NCBI RefSeq assembly: GCF_900269665.1 | Contig: NZ_LT985361.1 | Coordinates: forward strand, 2,661,925-2,703,318 | DNA from: Nocardia suismassiliense | Lineage (GTDB): Bacteria > Actinomycetota > Actinomycetes > Mycobacteriales > Mycobacteriaceae | Direction of reading: 5' to 3' | DNA: 41,394 nt | Part shown: piece by piece, positions 26,626 to 34,871 of the stretch | Numbering within the stretch: position 1 is the stretch's first letter | Layout: each line of letters opens with the position of its first letter | Position numbers and translations under genes: made by a program | The notes under the pieces: generated by a model | Seen by the model: the letters and a program-made list of their open reading frames with translations, nothing else | Databases searched by the model: none | Told to the model about the DNA's origin: nothing

Positions 26626-27009
26626 TCAGGAGGCGTGGGCAGGTGCGACACCGGCCGGGCGACCTGCCTCCAGCCGGGATTTCAGTTCGAACGACATGTT
26701 GCGGCCGGCGACCCGGCGCGCGCGGTTGGCGGCGGCCGCGCGGCTCGCCGGCAGGGCGGGCTGCGGTTCGGCGTGCAGGAAGTAGTGCACGATGACGCCG
26801 TCGAGTGCGGGCTGCAACCAGACCTCCATGGTGCCGTCCAGCGCGCCGGACACGGTCCAGCGGATTCCCTTGTCGCCGCGGTCTTCCCGGACGACCAAGG
26901 TCAGGTCCGGCCACCAGCGGCGCCAATTGTTCTGGGCCGCGAGGATATCGGCGACGGCGGTTCCCGGCGCGGCGACGAACGTCTGGTCGGCGACCTGGAT
27001 CGTAGTCAC
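26626..27009 (-). CDS. Small SRPBCC/polyketide-cyclase-like protein
   Basis: A 127-residue protein from GTG 27009, preceded by GAGGTGGAG. It begins TTIQVADQTFVAAPGTAVAD, followed by WRRWWPDLTLVVREDRGDKG, IRWTVSGALDGTMEVWLQPA and VIVHYFLHAEP, which match the strand order of the SRPBCC fold although the protein is short. The last ~35 residues are Ala/Arg-rich. It is the Rv2186c equivalent by position. M. tuberculosis has fadD15 between this gene and pimB'; here only 213 bp with no gene intervene. Confidence 0.8.
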   Translation of the reverse strand: MTTIQVADQTFVAAPGTAVADILAAQNNWRRWWPDLTLVVREDRGDKGIRWTVSGALDGTMEVWLQPALDGVIVHYFLHAEPQPALPASRAAAANRARRVAGRNMSFELKSRLEAGRPAGVAPAHAS

Positions 27010-27222
27010 GACTCCACCTCGCTAGCGTGCGTGCCCACCGGCGCTGCGTCCATGCTTCGCTGCCTCACGCCGCTGAGCCTAATGGATGACCTGCCCCGGC
27101 GACGCCTCGCTCCGCTCGCCTTGCGGCACGCGGCGTGGGCTGCGCCATCCGCTGGCTTCCGTCGGCCCCTCGTGCCTGGTGAGACAGCACCGCCGGATCC
27201 CGGAAATCGGCGGAGCTGGCGG

Positions 27223-28350
27223 TCACCGCAGTAGGTGCCGGAGCCGGGCACCGTGGGAATCCCAGCGCCAGTGTTCCTCCACGAAGGCGCGCCCAGCGGC
27301 ACCCATCCGCGCGGCCGCGTCGCGATCGGAGAGAATATCGACCAGCGCGTCGGTGATCTGCTGTGCGGAGCGGCCGTCCACGACGCGCCCGGTTTCCCCT
27401 TCGATGACGGTTTCCGGTGCGCCACCGGACCGGCCCGCGACCACGGGCACGCCGGAGGCGGACGCTTCGAGATAGACGATGCCGAGCCCTTCGACGTCCA
27501 AGCCTGCACCACGGGTGCGGCACGGCATGGCGAACACATCGGCCAGCGTGTGGTGGGCGGCCAGCTCACCGGACGGTACGCGCCCGGTGAAGATGACATC
27601 GTCCTCGACCCCGAGGGCGACGGCGAGTTGGCGCAGCTTTTCCTCGTAAGGTCCGCCGCCCGCGATCACCAGCACGGCACCGGGCACGCGGGTACGGATC
27701 TCGAGCATGGCGACGATCAGCGCGTCCTGACCTTTGCGGGGGACCAGGCGGGACAGGCACAAAATAGTCGGCCGGTCGTCGAGCCCGTATCGGTCGCGCA
27801 GTTCCGCGCGCGCGGCCGGGTCGGGCCGGAACTCGTCGGTGTCCACACCCGGCGGCAGATACTCCAACGCCGCATTGCGCCCGAACGCCGACGCGAACCT
27901 GCCCCGGGTGTACTTGCTGACGTAGGTGACCACGTCGGTGTGCTCACCGATCTGGCGCAGCGCCTGCCTGCCGCCGGGCAGCATGGACCAGCCGACCTCG
28001 TGCCCGTGCGTGCTGGCCAAAATGCGCTCGGCACCCGCGCGGCGCAGCACCGGCGACATGAGCGCGAGCGGCGCGGCGGCGCCGAACCACACGGTGTCGC
28101 ACTTCTCGCTGCGCAGCAGGCGCGCGGCGCGGCGCATCACCAGCGGGGTCGGCAGCATCAGCGTGGTGGGGTGGCGGACCACCTGAAACTTCTGCTTGGC
28201 ATCGAACTTCAGATGGCTGTCGCCGCGCCAGCGCGGGGCGTAGACCACGAGATCATCCGGCGGCAGCTGCCCGGCCAAGGCCTGCAGATAGGACTGAATA
28301 CCACCCGGCCGCGGCGGGAAATCATTGGTCACCAGCAGAGTTCGGGCCAT
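27223..28350 (-). CDS. pimB: GDP-mannose-dependent alpha-(1-6)-phosphatidylinositol monomannoside mannosyltransferase
   Basis: PimB' adds the second mannose to phosphatidylinositol mannoside (PIM1 to PIM2), at the inner face of the membrane, for PIM, lipomannan and lipoarabinomannan. The 375-residue GT-B glycosyltransferase (GT4) shows LLVTNDFPPRPGGIQSYLQA at its N-terminus, STHGHEVGWSMLPGG, then LEYLPPGVDTDEFRP, LCLSRLVPRKGQDALI and the donor-site E-x7-E block EGLGIVYLEASASGVPVVAG. Length and motifs match Rv2188c. The upstream peptidase gene is 75 bp away in the same direction. Confidence 0.93.
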   Translation of the reverse strand: MARTLLVTNDFPPRPGGIQSYLQALAGQLPPDDLVVYAPRWRGDSHLKFDAKQKFQVVRHPTTLMLPTPLVMRRAARLLRSEKCDTVWFGAAAPLALMSPVLRRAGAERILASTHGHEVGWSMLPGGRQALRQIGEHTDVVTYVSKYTRGRFASAFGRNAALEYLPPGVDTDEFRPDPAARAELRDRYGLDDRPTILCLSRLVPRKGQDALIVAMLEIRTRVPGAVLVIAGGGPYEEKLRQLAVALGVEDDVIFTGRVPSGELAAHHTLADVFAMPCRTRGAGLDVEGLGIVYLEASASGVPVVAGRSGGAPETVIEGETGRVVDGRSAQQITDALVDILSDRDAAARMGAAGRAFVEEHWRWDSHGARLRHLLR

Positions 28351-28425
28351 GGTGACAACCTACTGTGTGCGATTTGCCGCGCCGCCGCGGCGTGTTCGTG
28401 GCCGCCGGGTGACTCGCGGTGCGGC

Positions 28426-29421
28426 TCAGATCGTCTGCGCGGACAGCCAATTACGCCAGTCGGCGACGAATTCGGTGCGGTTGAGGCCGAGCACGGTTTG
28501 CAGAATCTGATCTTCGGTCGCCGGGGTCTGGCGGTCGGCGGCGATCCGGCGGTAGAGCTCGACCAAGCGGGGTTCGTCGTATTTGTCGGCGAGGTAGGCG
28601 CAGACGGACCAGGCTTGTTCGTAGCTGGCGGCGGCGTCGGGGCCGGTGAAGCCGGCGTCGGCGGGGAGGTCGCCCGGGAGGGCGTGCAGCCGGGCCCGCG
28701 CGGTGAGGCTCGGGGCGATGTCGGCGAAGGGGCGGCCCTGGTCGCGGTGGGCGGTGTAGTCGGCGAAACCTTCGAGCATCCACAGGGGCGCACCGTCACG
28801 GGTGTCGGCGCGGGTGGCGATGTGGGTGAGTTCGTGGCGGAGCAGGGTGCGCAGACCATCCGGGTCGAGGCGGCGGCCCGCGTCGGGGCTGAACACGATG
28901 CGCTGTCCGGTCGGCTGGCTGCCCGGCGCGAAGGGGTCGGCGACGGAGGCAGCAGCGACCTCGGCCGACATGGTGGCACCCGCGTGCACCAGGCCGGCGA
29001 ACTCCGAGGGGGACGAGGCGACGACGACCGTGCTGGCCTGCGCCCAGTCCGTGCCCCACACCTCGGTGACCGCGGTGGTCGCGGCGGCGAGTTCACGCTC
29101 CAGGACGTCGATTTCGATGCGCTGCGCCGGATGGCCGACGACCAGGGATTGTTGTCCGTCGCCGGTGCTCACCTGGCGGGCGACGATCGGGCCGAACGGT
29201 TCGATGCTGCGGCGCACCTCGGCGAGTCGCGGGTCGGTGGCCGGAGCTTGGCCGACGGCGTCGGTCGCCTCTGCCGCATGCGGTTTCGGCAGTGCCGAGT
29301 TCGGCAGCATTACCAGCGCGCCGCAGAGACCGGTCAGCGTGACCATCATCGCGACGGTGAGGCAGAACTCGAATCGTCGCCGCGCCGACCACCACTCGCG
29401 AAGGCCCCGCAGCCCACTCAT
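28426..29421 (-). CDS. Membrane-anchored gluzincin-type metallopeptidase (peptidase MA-like)
   Basis: A 331-residue protein with a basic N-terminus, one membrane helix (CLTVAMMVTLTGLCGALVML) and an extracellular domain containing the zinc motif H196-E-L-T-H200. A downstream Glu217 in WMLEGFADY supplies the third ligand, as in gluzincins of the MA-like group. GAGGTGGAGTC stands just before its ATG. It sits between pimB' and an NlpC/P60 hydrolase gene in a leftward cell-envelope run, so a wall or secreted-protein processing role is likely. The substrate is unknown. Confidence 0.82.
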   Translation of the reverse strand: MSGLRGLREWWSARRRFEFCLTVAMMVTLTGLCGALVMLPNSALPKPHAAEATDAVGQAPATDPRLAEVRRSIEPFGPIVARQVSTGDGQQSLVVGHPAQRIEIDVLERELAAATTAVTEVWGTDWAQASTVVVASSPSEFAGLVHAGATMSAEVAAASVADPFAPGSQPTGQRIVFSPDAGRRLDPDGLRTLLRHELTHIATRADTRDGAPLWMLEGFADYTAHRDQGRPFADIAPSLTARARLHALPGDLPADAGFTGPDAAASYEQAWSVCAYLADKYDEPRLVELYRRIAADRQTPATEDQILQTVLGLNRTEFVADWRNWLSAQTI

Positions 29422-29504
29422 GACTCCACCTCGTGACGTGCGCCCGCAGCCGAGATCACCCCGGCGGGGAAAGGGTTGGACAGGTCATGTCCATTCATAG
29501 GTGT

Positions 29505-30569
29505 TCAGTATCGCCGAGCGGAGTTGTACGGCGTGGTGCTCATGGGTGCCACGGCGACCGGGACACCGAAGGTGGAGGCGTGCAACATGAGTCCGTTGCC
29601 CGCGTAGATGCCGACGTGAGAGATCTCGGGGTAGAAGAACACGACGTCGCCGGGTTGCAGATCGTCCTTGGCGACGGGCGTGCCGTAAGACGCCTGCGCC
29701 GAACTGGTCCGCGGCACGTTCTTGCCGACCTGCTTGAACGCCCACTGCACGAGCCCTGAGCAGTCGAACTGGTTCGGGCCGGTCGCGCCCCAGACGTACG
29801 GGTCGCCGATGCGGGTGAGACCTGCGGCCAGGGCGCTGGTGCCGCTGCCGGGGACCAGGCCTTGCAGCAGGGTGTCGCGGTCGAAGCCGGGCGGGAAGGG
29901 CGAGCCGGCCAGCGCGGACTTGTCCCTGGTGGACAGCGAGCCCCACGCCTGCACCACCTGCGCGATGGCGCCGCCGAGGTCGCTGCGTTTGCGTTCCAGG
30001 TCGGCGCGCACCGAGTCGGCCTTCTGGGCGGCCGCGTGGGCTTCGTCGGCGGCTCGGCGCGCGACGGTCTCGGCCGCGTCGGCGGCGTCGGTCGCGACCT
30101 TGTACTGGTCCAGCTGCGCGGAGGTCTGCGCGGCGAGCACGTCCAGGGTGGACATCTGGTCGAGCAGTTGCTGCGGGGAATCGCTGACCAGCACGGCGAA
30201 CAGCCGGTTGGTGCGCGCGCCCTGGTAGGCGGCGATCGCGGTGCGGTCGATGATCGGCTGGTACTTGCGCACCTCGTCGCGGGCCCGGTTCACCAGCTCG
30301 GTGCTGGCGGCGAGCTTGGTGTCGGCGTCCTGCTGGATCGCGAGCTTGGCGTCGAGATCGGTCTGCGCGACGAGGGCCTGCTCGTTGAGCTGCTCGGACT
30401 GGCGCGAGAGGTCGATCATGCGCTGCACGGCCTCGCTGGCTGTGCTCGGTAGCGCGACCGGATCAGCACCGGCCGGACCGCCACCGTAGAGGGCGGTGGT
30501 GGCCAGCACTCCGGCCGCCAGGACGCCGCCCACCAGACGTCGTGTGCCATGTCTCCGGTGTGCTGCCAC
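29505..30569 (-). CDS. Secreted NlpC/P60 peptidoglycan endopeptidase with coiled-coil domain
   Basis: GTG 30569 is preferred because it begins a normal export signal (VAAHRRHGTRRLVGGVLAAG to AGA-DP); longer frames to 30746 lack one. The 354-residue product has an N-terminal coiled coil (residues about 45-205) with many Ala, Gln and Arg, a linker, and a C-terminal NlpC/P60 domain (about 235-354). Catalytic Cys270 is in FDCSGLVQW, followed by ISHVGIYAG and a later LHAST that supply the histidines. This is the RipA-like layout of Rv2190c: it cleaves D-glutamyl-mDAP peptide bonds, and the coiled coil probably holds it inactive. A 19-bp element shared with the next gene lies 117 nt upstream. Confidence 0.9.
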   Translation of the reverse strand: MAAHRRHGTRRLVGGVLAAGVLATTALYGGGPAGADPVALPSTASEAVQRMIDLSRQSEQLNEQALVAQTDLDAKLAIQQDADTKLAASTELVNRARDEVRKYQPIIDRTAIAAYQGARTNRLFAVLVSDSPQQLLDQMSTLDVLAAQTSAQLDQYKVATDAADAAETVARRAADEAHAAAQKADSVRADLERKRSDLGGAIAQVVQAWGSLSTRDKSALAGSPFPPGFDRDTLLQGLVPGSGTSALAAGLTRIGDPYVWGATGPNQFDCSGLVQWAFKQVGKNVPRTSSAQASYGTPVAKDDLQPGDVVFFYPEISHVGIYAGNGLMLHASTFGVPVAVAPMSTTPYNSARRY

Positions 30570-30685
30570 AGCGTGCCGTGCCCCGCTCTCTGGTGAAACG
30601 ATCTCTCTGGAACCGACGATCTGACCGACGAGCGCCTTCCTCGCGAAACGAGGTTTGCGAACTGCGTGCCTCGGGTAATTCGAGA

Positions 30686-30704
30686 AGGTCTCGATTAGGT
30701 TACG
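30686..30704 (-). promoter_or_regulatory. Shared upstream element, copy 1
   Basis: CGTAACCTAATCGAGACCT on the minus strand, 117 nt before the first NlpC/P60 start. A copy with only two differences lies before the second NlpC/P60 gene (31465-31483). Conservation beyond the surrounding sequence suggests a common activator or promoter element. GTAAC resembles MtrA half-sites, which is an inference only. Confidence 0.5.
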
Positions 30705-30755
30705 GAACGGCCTGCGTCTGTGTCCAGTAGAGAACGAAATGATCACAGCGGCCGT

Positions 30756-30792
30756 CCGGTGGTCGGGCCGCGACGTACGGCCCGACCAGCGG
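30756..30792 (-). terminator. Hairpin downstream of second NlpC/P60 gene
   Basis: TGGTCGGGCCG (30760-30770) and CGGCCCGACCA (30778-30788) form 11 perfect pairs around a 7-nt loop, extended by three more pairs after one mismatch. It starts 5 nt after the stop of the leftward gene at 30797, so the two hydrolase genes are probably transcribed separately. Confidence 0.75.
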
Positions 30793-30796
30793 TTCG

Positions 30797-31369
30797 TCAG
30801 AAGCGACGGGCTCCGGCGATCGGCATCGAGGAGATGGGTGCCACCTGCACGGGCGTGCCGGAGGTGGCCGCGTGCACCACGTTGCCGTCGCCGGCGTACA
30901 GGCCGGAGTGGCCGCCGCCGTAGAACGACACCAGGTCGCCCGGCTGCAGGTCGTCGATCGACACGGGGCTACCCGCGGACAGCTGGGCGCCGCTGGTGCG
31001 CGGCAGCTCCAGGCCGGCCTGCTCGTAGGACCACTTCACCAGGCCGGAGCAGTCGAAGGCGTTCGGGCCCGCGGCGCCGTACACGTACGGGGCGCCGAGC
31101 TTGCTCATGGCGGCGTCGAGGGCTTCCTCGCCGACCGTGCGCTTCGGGGCGACGAACGGCAGCGGCGCCTGGCCGGGCAGCTCGACGCCCGGGATGCCCT
31201 GCGGGATCTGGATCTCGTTCGGCACCTCGAAGGTGCCGATACCGGGGATGGTCACCGGCTGCGCCGATGCGGGGGCGGCCGGAAGCAGGAACGCGCCGAT
31301 GGTGGCAGCGCCGACGGCCCCGGCGGCGACGGCACGCTGCGCCGAACGCTTGACGGATTTGGTCGTCAT
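30797..31369 (-). CDS. Secreted NlpC/P60 peptidoglycan endopeptidase, minimal form
   Basis: ATG 31369 (MTTKSVKRS, GGGAG 9 nt upstream) opens a signal peptide with cleavage near APASAQP; the total is 190 residues. A short linker (PNEIQIPQGIPGVELPGQAP) leads straight into the NlpC/P60 domain, with Cys107 in FDCSGLVKW, then GGHSGLYAG and VVHAAT as the histidine positions. It lacks the coiled coil of its neighbour. Both share LPRTS-x-AQ and DDLQPGD, so they are paralogues. C. glutamicum also has two adjacent NlpC/P60 genes near pimB and qcrB. It should cut peptidoglycan stem peptides outside the cell, without the inhibitory domain. Confidence 0.9.
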   Translation of the reverse strand: MTTKSVKRSAQRAVAAGAVGAATIGAFLLPAAPASAQPVTIPGIGTFEVPNEIQIPQGIPGVELPGQAPLPFVAPKRTVGEEALDAAMSKLGAPYVYGAAGPNAFDCSGLVKWSYEQAGLELPRTSGAQLSAGSPVSIDDLQPGDLVSFYGGGHSGLYAGDGNVVHAATSGTPVQVAPISSMPIAGARRF

Positions 31370-31926
31370 GATGCGGTACTCCCAATCTGCCCCACGACGC
31401 CGCACCCTGACTGGTGCCGCGGACTTCGTGTCGTTCACACCGAGTTGGTGCGTCGGACTCCGTGAGGTCTCGAAAAGGTTACGAACACATCACGGGGGTT
31501 TGTAAAGCCCGGCTCCGGCGAAATGCGTGGGCGCGCGTGAATTCACGCTTAATCAGTGTGAGATATGTCCCAGCAATCACGAAACGATAACGAAGCGCTT
31601 TTATGGACGAGCGTCTCGTTCGTTATCTCGGTCAGCGATGCCATGGCCACTCGGTGGTCCGGTGTGAACCGATTGGACATTTCCCCAGGTCGCTCCGTTC
31701 ATCTCGCCGACATGTACGGGTCGGGGACCGACCGGTCGGCCAACCCGCTGTGATCGGTCACAGTGAGCGGGAAGCGGCCCGCCCGGGCTGCTCGACACGC
31801 CCGAGCGATTGATACGGTTTATGCAACGATGTGAGCTGTGTCACTTTTCGGCGTTCTAGATCATTTCCTGGGTATCTCGACGTAAATACGCACGGTGTAA
31901 TTCGGACATTTTGCTGAGGTTTTCGT
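31370..31926. promoter_or_regulatory. Divergent control region between NlpC/P60 and exonuclease genes
   Basis: The 557-bp gap has no gene. It holds the shared element copy 2 (31465-31483, minus strand CGTAACCTTTTCGAGACCT), 96 nt before the NlpC/P60 start. It also has the perfect palindrome GCGTGAATTCACGC (31535-31548), a 9-bp inverted repeat GATAACGAA / TTCGTTATC (31586-31594 and 31619-31627, 24 nt apart), and CTGTGA-TCGG-TCACAG (31748-31763). Base composition is visibly less GC-rich at 31550-31620. Four dyads in one gap suggest dense regulation of one or both flanking genes. Confidence 0.55.
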
Positions 31927-34113
31927 GTGCGGCGAAGCATGCCCGCGCGAGCCCCGTCCTTGTCGGACCCCCCGCCTACGCTCCAGCCCGTGTCCGACCC
32001 CGCGCCACGCAAAGCCGCCGCTCAGCAGTTGGTCTTCGACGACCTCGACACGCCGCTGTTCGACACCACCTTCGTCGTCGTCGACCTGGAGACCACGGGG
32101 ACCAGTCCGGGCGCCGACGCGATCACCGAGATCGGCGCGGTCAAAGTGCGCGGCGGCGAGGTGCTCGGCGAGTTCGCCACCCTGGTCAACCCCGGGCGGG
32201 CGGTGCCACCGGCGATCGTGCAGGTCACCGGGATCACCACGGCCATGGTGTACGCGGCGCCCACCATCGCCTCGGTGCTGCCCGGTTTCCTCGAATTCGC
32301 CTCAGGCGCGGTGCTCGTCGCGCACAACGCGCGGTTCGACATGGCGTTCCTGCGCGCCGCCGCGGCCGCCTGCGACACCGCGTGGCCCACCGCGACGGTG
32401 TTGTGCACCGTGAAGCTGGCCCGGCGGGTGCTCGGGCGGGACGAGGCGCCGTCGGTCCGGTTGAGCGCGCTGGCCCGGCTGCTCGGCGCGAGCACCCAGC
32501 CGACGCACCGGGCGCTGGACGACGCGCGAGCGACCGTCGACGTGCTGCACGCGCTGATCGCCCGGGTCGGCAATCAAGGCGTGCACAGCCTCACCGAGTT
32601 GGTCGACTACCTGCCCGACGTCACCCCGCGCCAGCGCGCGAAGCGGTTCCTCGCCGCCGACCTGCCCGCGAGTCCCGGCGTGTACCTGTTCCGCGGCCCG
32701 GCCGACGAAGTCCTCTATATCGGTACCGCGGTGAATCTGCGGCGCCGCGTGCGCAACTACTTCACCGGTTCGGAGACGCGCGGCCGGATGAAAGAGATGG
32801 TCGCCCTGGCCACCCGGGTCGACCATGTGGTGTGCGCGCACGCGCTGGAAGCCGGTGTGCGCGAGCTGCGACTGCTCGTCGCGCACACGCCGCCCTACAA
32901 CCGTCGCTCCAAGTTTCCGAAGCGGGCATGGTGGATCACGCTCACCGACGAGCCCTTCCCGCGATTCTCGGTCGTTCGCACGCCGAACCGAGATGCGCTG
33001 GGGCCGTTCAACTCTCGCGCCGACGCGGCCGAACTGGCGCTGATCATCGCCGAGTACACCGGCTTGCGCACCTGCGCCACCCGGCTGCCCAGAAGCGGTG
33101 TGCACGCCTGCCCGCCGGCGGTCGTCGGCGGCTGCCCGGCGGCCGTCGCCGGGACTCCTATTAATACAGAGGAATACGCGCCGACCCCCGCCCTGGTCCG
33201 CGCACTGTTCGCGGGTTACTCCGATGCCCCACTCCGCTCGATGCTCGACCGCATCGAAACCTACTCCCGCGCCGAGCATTTCGAGGCCGCCGCCCGGCTG
33301 CGCGACCGCGTCGTCGCCGTCATCCGCGCCCTGCACCGCACCCAGCGCCTCGCCGCCGTCGCCCGCATCGCGGAGCTGATCGCCGCCCACCCGGACGGCG
33401 CGGGTGGATGGGAGTTCGCGGTCATCCGCTACGGCCGCCTCGCGGGCGCGGGGACCGCGCCCCGCGGCGTGCCGCCGATGGTCGTCGTGGAACAGATCGT
33501 CGCTTCCGCCGAAACCGTGATCCCCGAAGGAGGGATGGGGGTCGGCATTCAGGAGCAGATCGCCGACCTCCCGGCCGAAGTCGGCTCCGCCCCCAGCGGT
33601 GGAGTGCCCGCGCCCCACACCGCCGCACCATCGCCTCCCGAATCGGGGCCTGCCGCCTTGCCGCCTGCCGGATCGGGGGCTGCCGTCTTGCGGCCTGCCG
33701 AGCCGGCGTCGGCCGCCTTGCCGCCTGCCGGGCCGGGGCCGGCCGCCTTGCCGCCTGCCGGGCCGGGGCCGGCCGCCCTGCCGCCTGCCGGGCCGGGGTC
33801 TGTCGCCTTGCCGCGTGCCGAGGCGGGACCGGCCGCCTTGCCGCCTGCCGAGCCGGAGCTCGACGCTGCCCCGCCCATCGCGCCGGGGGATTGGGTGCCG
33901 GTGAATGTGCCGCCGTTGCGCGGGGCCTCGCCGGAGGAGGCGGCGCTTGTTGCGCGGTGGTTGGCGCGGGCGGGGGTGCGGATCGTGCGGACGAGTGAGG
34001 GGTATCGGGAGCCGAGGTTCGGGGCGGGGCGGTGGTTGGGGTGGGCGGAGGTGGCGGATGCGGCGGCGCGGGCCCAACCCGCTGAGGAGGAGTACGTGGA
34101 CCGCTTAGGCTGA
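31927..34113 (+). CDS. DEDDh exonuclease fused to UvrC-like GIY-YIG domain
   Basis: A 728-residue two-domain protein. Residues 48-215 form a DNA polymerase III epsilon-type exonuclease ([15 protein letters not shown] with Asp53/Glu55; [26 protein letters not shown]). Residues about 248-330 are a UvrC-type GIY-YIG nuclease ([20 protein letters not shown]), followed by the UVR-like [11 protein letters not shown]. This is the Rv2191 arrangement, thought to act in DNA repair. Residues about 575-650 are a tandem Pro/Ala-rich insert encoded by a 30-bp repeat. GTG 31927 has GAGG 5 nt upstream; ATG 31939 and GTG 31990 are alternatives. It stops 4 nt before the next gene. Confidence 0.9.
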   Translation: MRRSMPARAPSLSDPPPTLQPVSDPAPRKAAAQQLVFDDLDTPLFDTTFVVVDLETTGTSPGADAITEIGAVKVRGGEVLGEFATLVNPGRAVPPAIVQVTGITTAMVYAAPTIASVLPGFLEFASGAVLVAHNARFDMAFLRAAAAACDTAWPTATVLCTVKLARRVLGRDEAPSVRLSALARLLGASTQPTHRALDDARATVDVLHALIARVGNQGVHSLTELVDYLPDVTPRQRAKRFLAADLPASPGVYLFRGPADEVLYIGTAVNLRRRVRNYFTGSETRGRMKEMVALATRVDHVVCAHALEAGVRELRLLVAHTPPYNRRSKFPKRAWWITLTDEPFPRFSVVRTPNRDALGPFNSRADAAELALIIAEYTGLRTCATRLPRSGVHACPPAVVGGCPAAVAGTPINTEEYAPTPALVRALFAGYSDAPLRSMLDRIETYSRAEHFEAAARLRDRVVAVIRALHRTQRLAAVARIAELIAAHPDGAGGWEFAVIRYGRLAGAGTAPRGVPPMVVVEQIVASAETVIPEGGMGVGIQEQIADLPAEVGSAPSGGVPAPHTAAPSPPESGPAALPPAGSGAAVLRPAEPASAALPPAGPGPAALPPAGPGPAALPPAGPGSVALPRAEAGPAALPPAEPELDAAPPIAPGDWVPVNVPPLRGASPEEAALVARWLARAGVRIVRTSEGYREPRFGAGRWLGWAEVADAAARAQPAEEEYVDRLG
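33655..33864 (+). repeat. In-frame 30-bp tandem repeat (7 copies) inside the exonuclease/GIY-YIG gene
   Basis: Seven uninterrupted 30-bp units encode variants of [10 protein letters not shown] between the nuclease core and the C-terminal tail. Units 3 and 4 are identical; the others differ at a few positions, so recent duplication is likely. The period is a multiple of three, so length changes would keep the frame. Confidence 0.9.
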
Positions 34114-34117
34114 GCGC

Positions 34118-34393
34118 ATGATTACCGCGATCGTGCTCATTGACGCCGACAACGGCCGCATTCCAGAGACCGCGCAGGCCGTGGCGGACACCGAAGGTGT
34201 CGCCGAGGTGTATTCCTGCGCAGGCGATGTGGATCTGATCGCGATCGTGCGGGTGCGCGACCACGAACAGATCGCCGACGTGGTGACGGGCCGGATCGAC
34301 AAGGTCGACGGTGTCGCCAGGACCATCACCCACATCGCGTTCAAGTCCTACTCCAGCGCCGACGTGGAAGCCGGGTTCTCGCTGGGGGAGTGA
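34118..34393 (+). CDS. Stand-alone Lrp/AsnC ligand-binding (RAM) domain protein
   Basis: A 91-residue protein with the beta-alpha-beta-beta-alpha-beta RAM fold: ITAIVLIDADNGRIPETAQA, GVAEVYSCAGDVDLIAIVRV and THIAFKSYSSADVEAGFSLG. There is no DNA-binding helix-turn-helix, so it is a small-ligand or amino-acid sensor domain that probably oligomerises or modifies a partner regulator. It starts 4 nt after the exonuclease stop, so the two are co-transcribed. It converges on a small secreted protein, with 19 nt between stops. Confidence 0.88.
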   Translation: MITAIVLIDADNGRIPETAQAVADTEGVAEVYSCAGDVDLIAIVRVRDHEQIADVVTGRIDKVDGVARTITHIAFKSYSSADVEAGFSLGE

Positions 34394-34412
34394 ACCGGCG
34401 ACGTCGCCGGGA

Positions 34413-34697
34413 TCAGCGGATCATCGATTTGCCGGTATAGGTGCCGGTCGATCGGCCCGCGAGGATCCCGGAGGCGGCGCCCATGCACTGGGCGTTCATA
34501 TAGATGGTCACCACACGGTCGCTCTTGTTGACGAATTTGCGTGGTGCATTGGGGCCGAGGTCGATGCAGCCGGACTGCCCGCCGTAGTCGGTGCCGTCGA
34601 CGAGCAGTTCGCCCTCCGCCGCACCTGCCGTAGGGGCGGCGACACACACGGCCACCACTGAAAGCATCCCGAGTGCGACACGCACGCTGTGTTTCAT
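34413..34697 (-). CDS. Small secreted protein, hypothetical
   Basis: ATG 34697 has GAGGAG 6 nt upstream and begins a signal peptide (MKHSVRVALGMLSVVAVCVA, cleavage near AGA-AEG). The mature part is about 68 residues and holds two cysteines (QSGCIDLG and NAQCMGAA) likely to be bridged, plus RKFVNKSDRVVTIY. It is a small stable exported protein; I do not recognise the family. It is upstream of nothing on its strand and stands alone between convergent and divergent neighbours. Confidence 0.75.
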   Translation of the reverse strand: MKHSVRVALGMLSVVAVCVAAPTAGAAEGELLVDGTDYGGQSGCIDLGPNAPRKFVNKSDRVVTIYMNAQCMGAASGILAGRSTGTYTGKSMIR

Positions 34698-34871
34698 GCT
34701 GCGCTCCTCGTCGGTCGAGGCCGGTCGACACGGGGCTCGCGCCGAGTCGGCCATGAAACGTACCGCTCCAGCTAACGCTCTAACCGCATCTTATGTCCTC
34801 TGGCTATCGCTGCGCGCAAGTATTTGCGACGCACTCCGATCGGCTGTGAAGCGTGAATGCAGCCGACGCGG

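Noticed and set aside
30570..31560. c-di-AMP (ydaO-type) riboswitch before the NlpC/P60 genes
   Set aside because: Such switches often precede wall hydrolases in actinobacteria, but the conserved core segments could not be found on either leader.
31748..31763. CRP-type site CTGTGATCGGTCACAG
   Set aside because: CRP sites need six bases between TGTGA and TCACA; here there are four.
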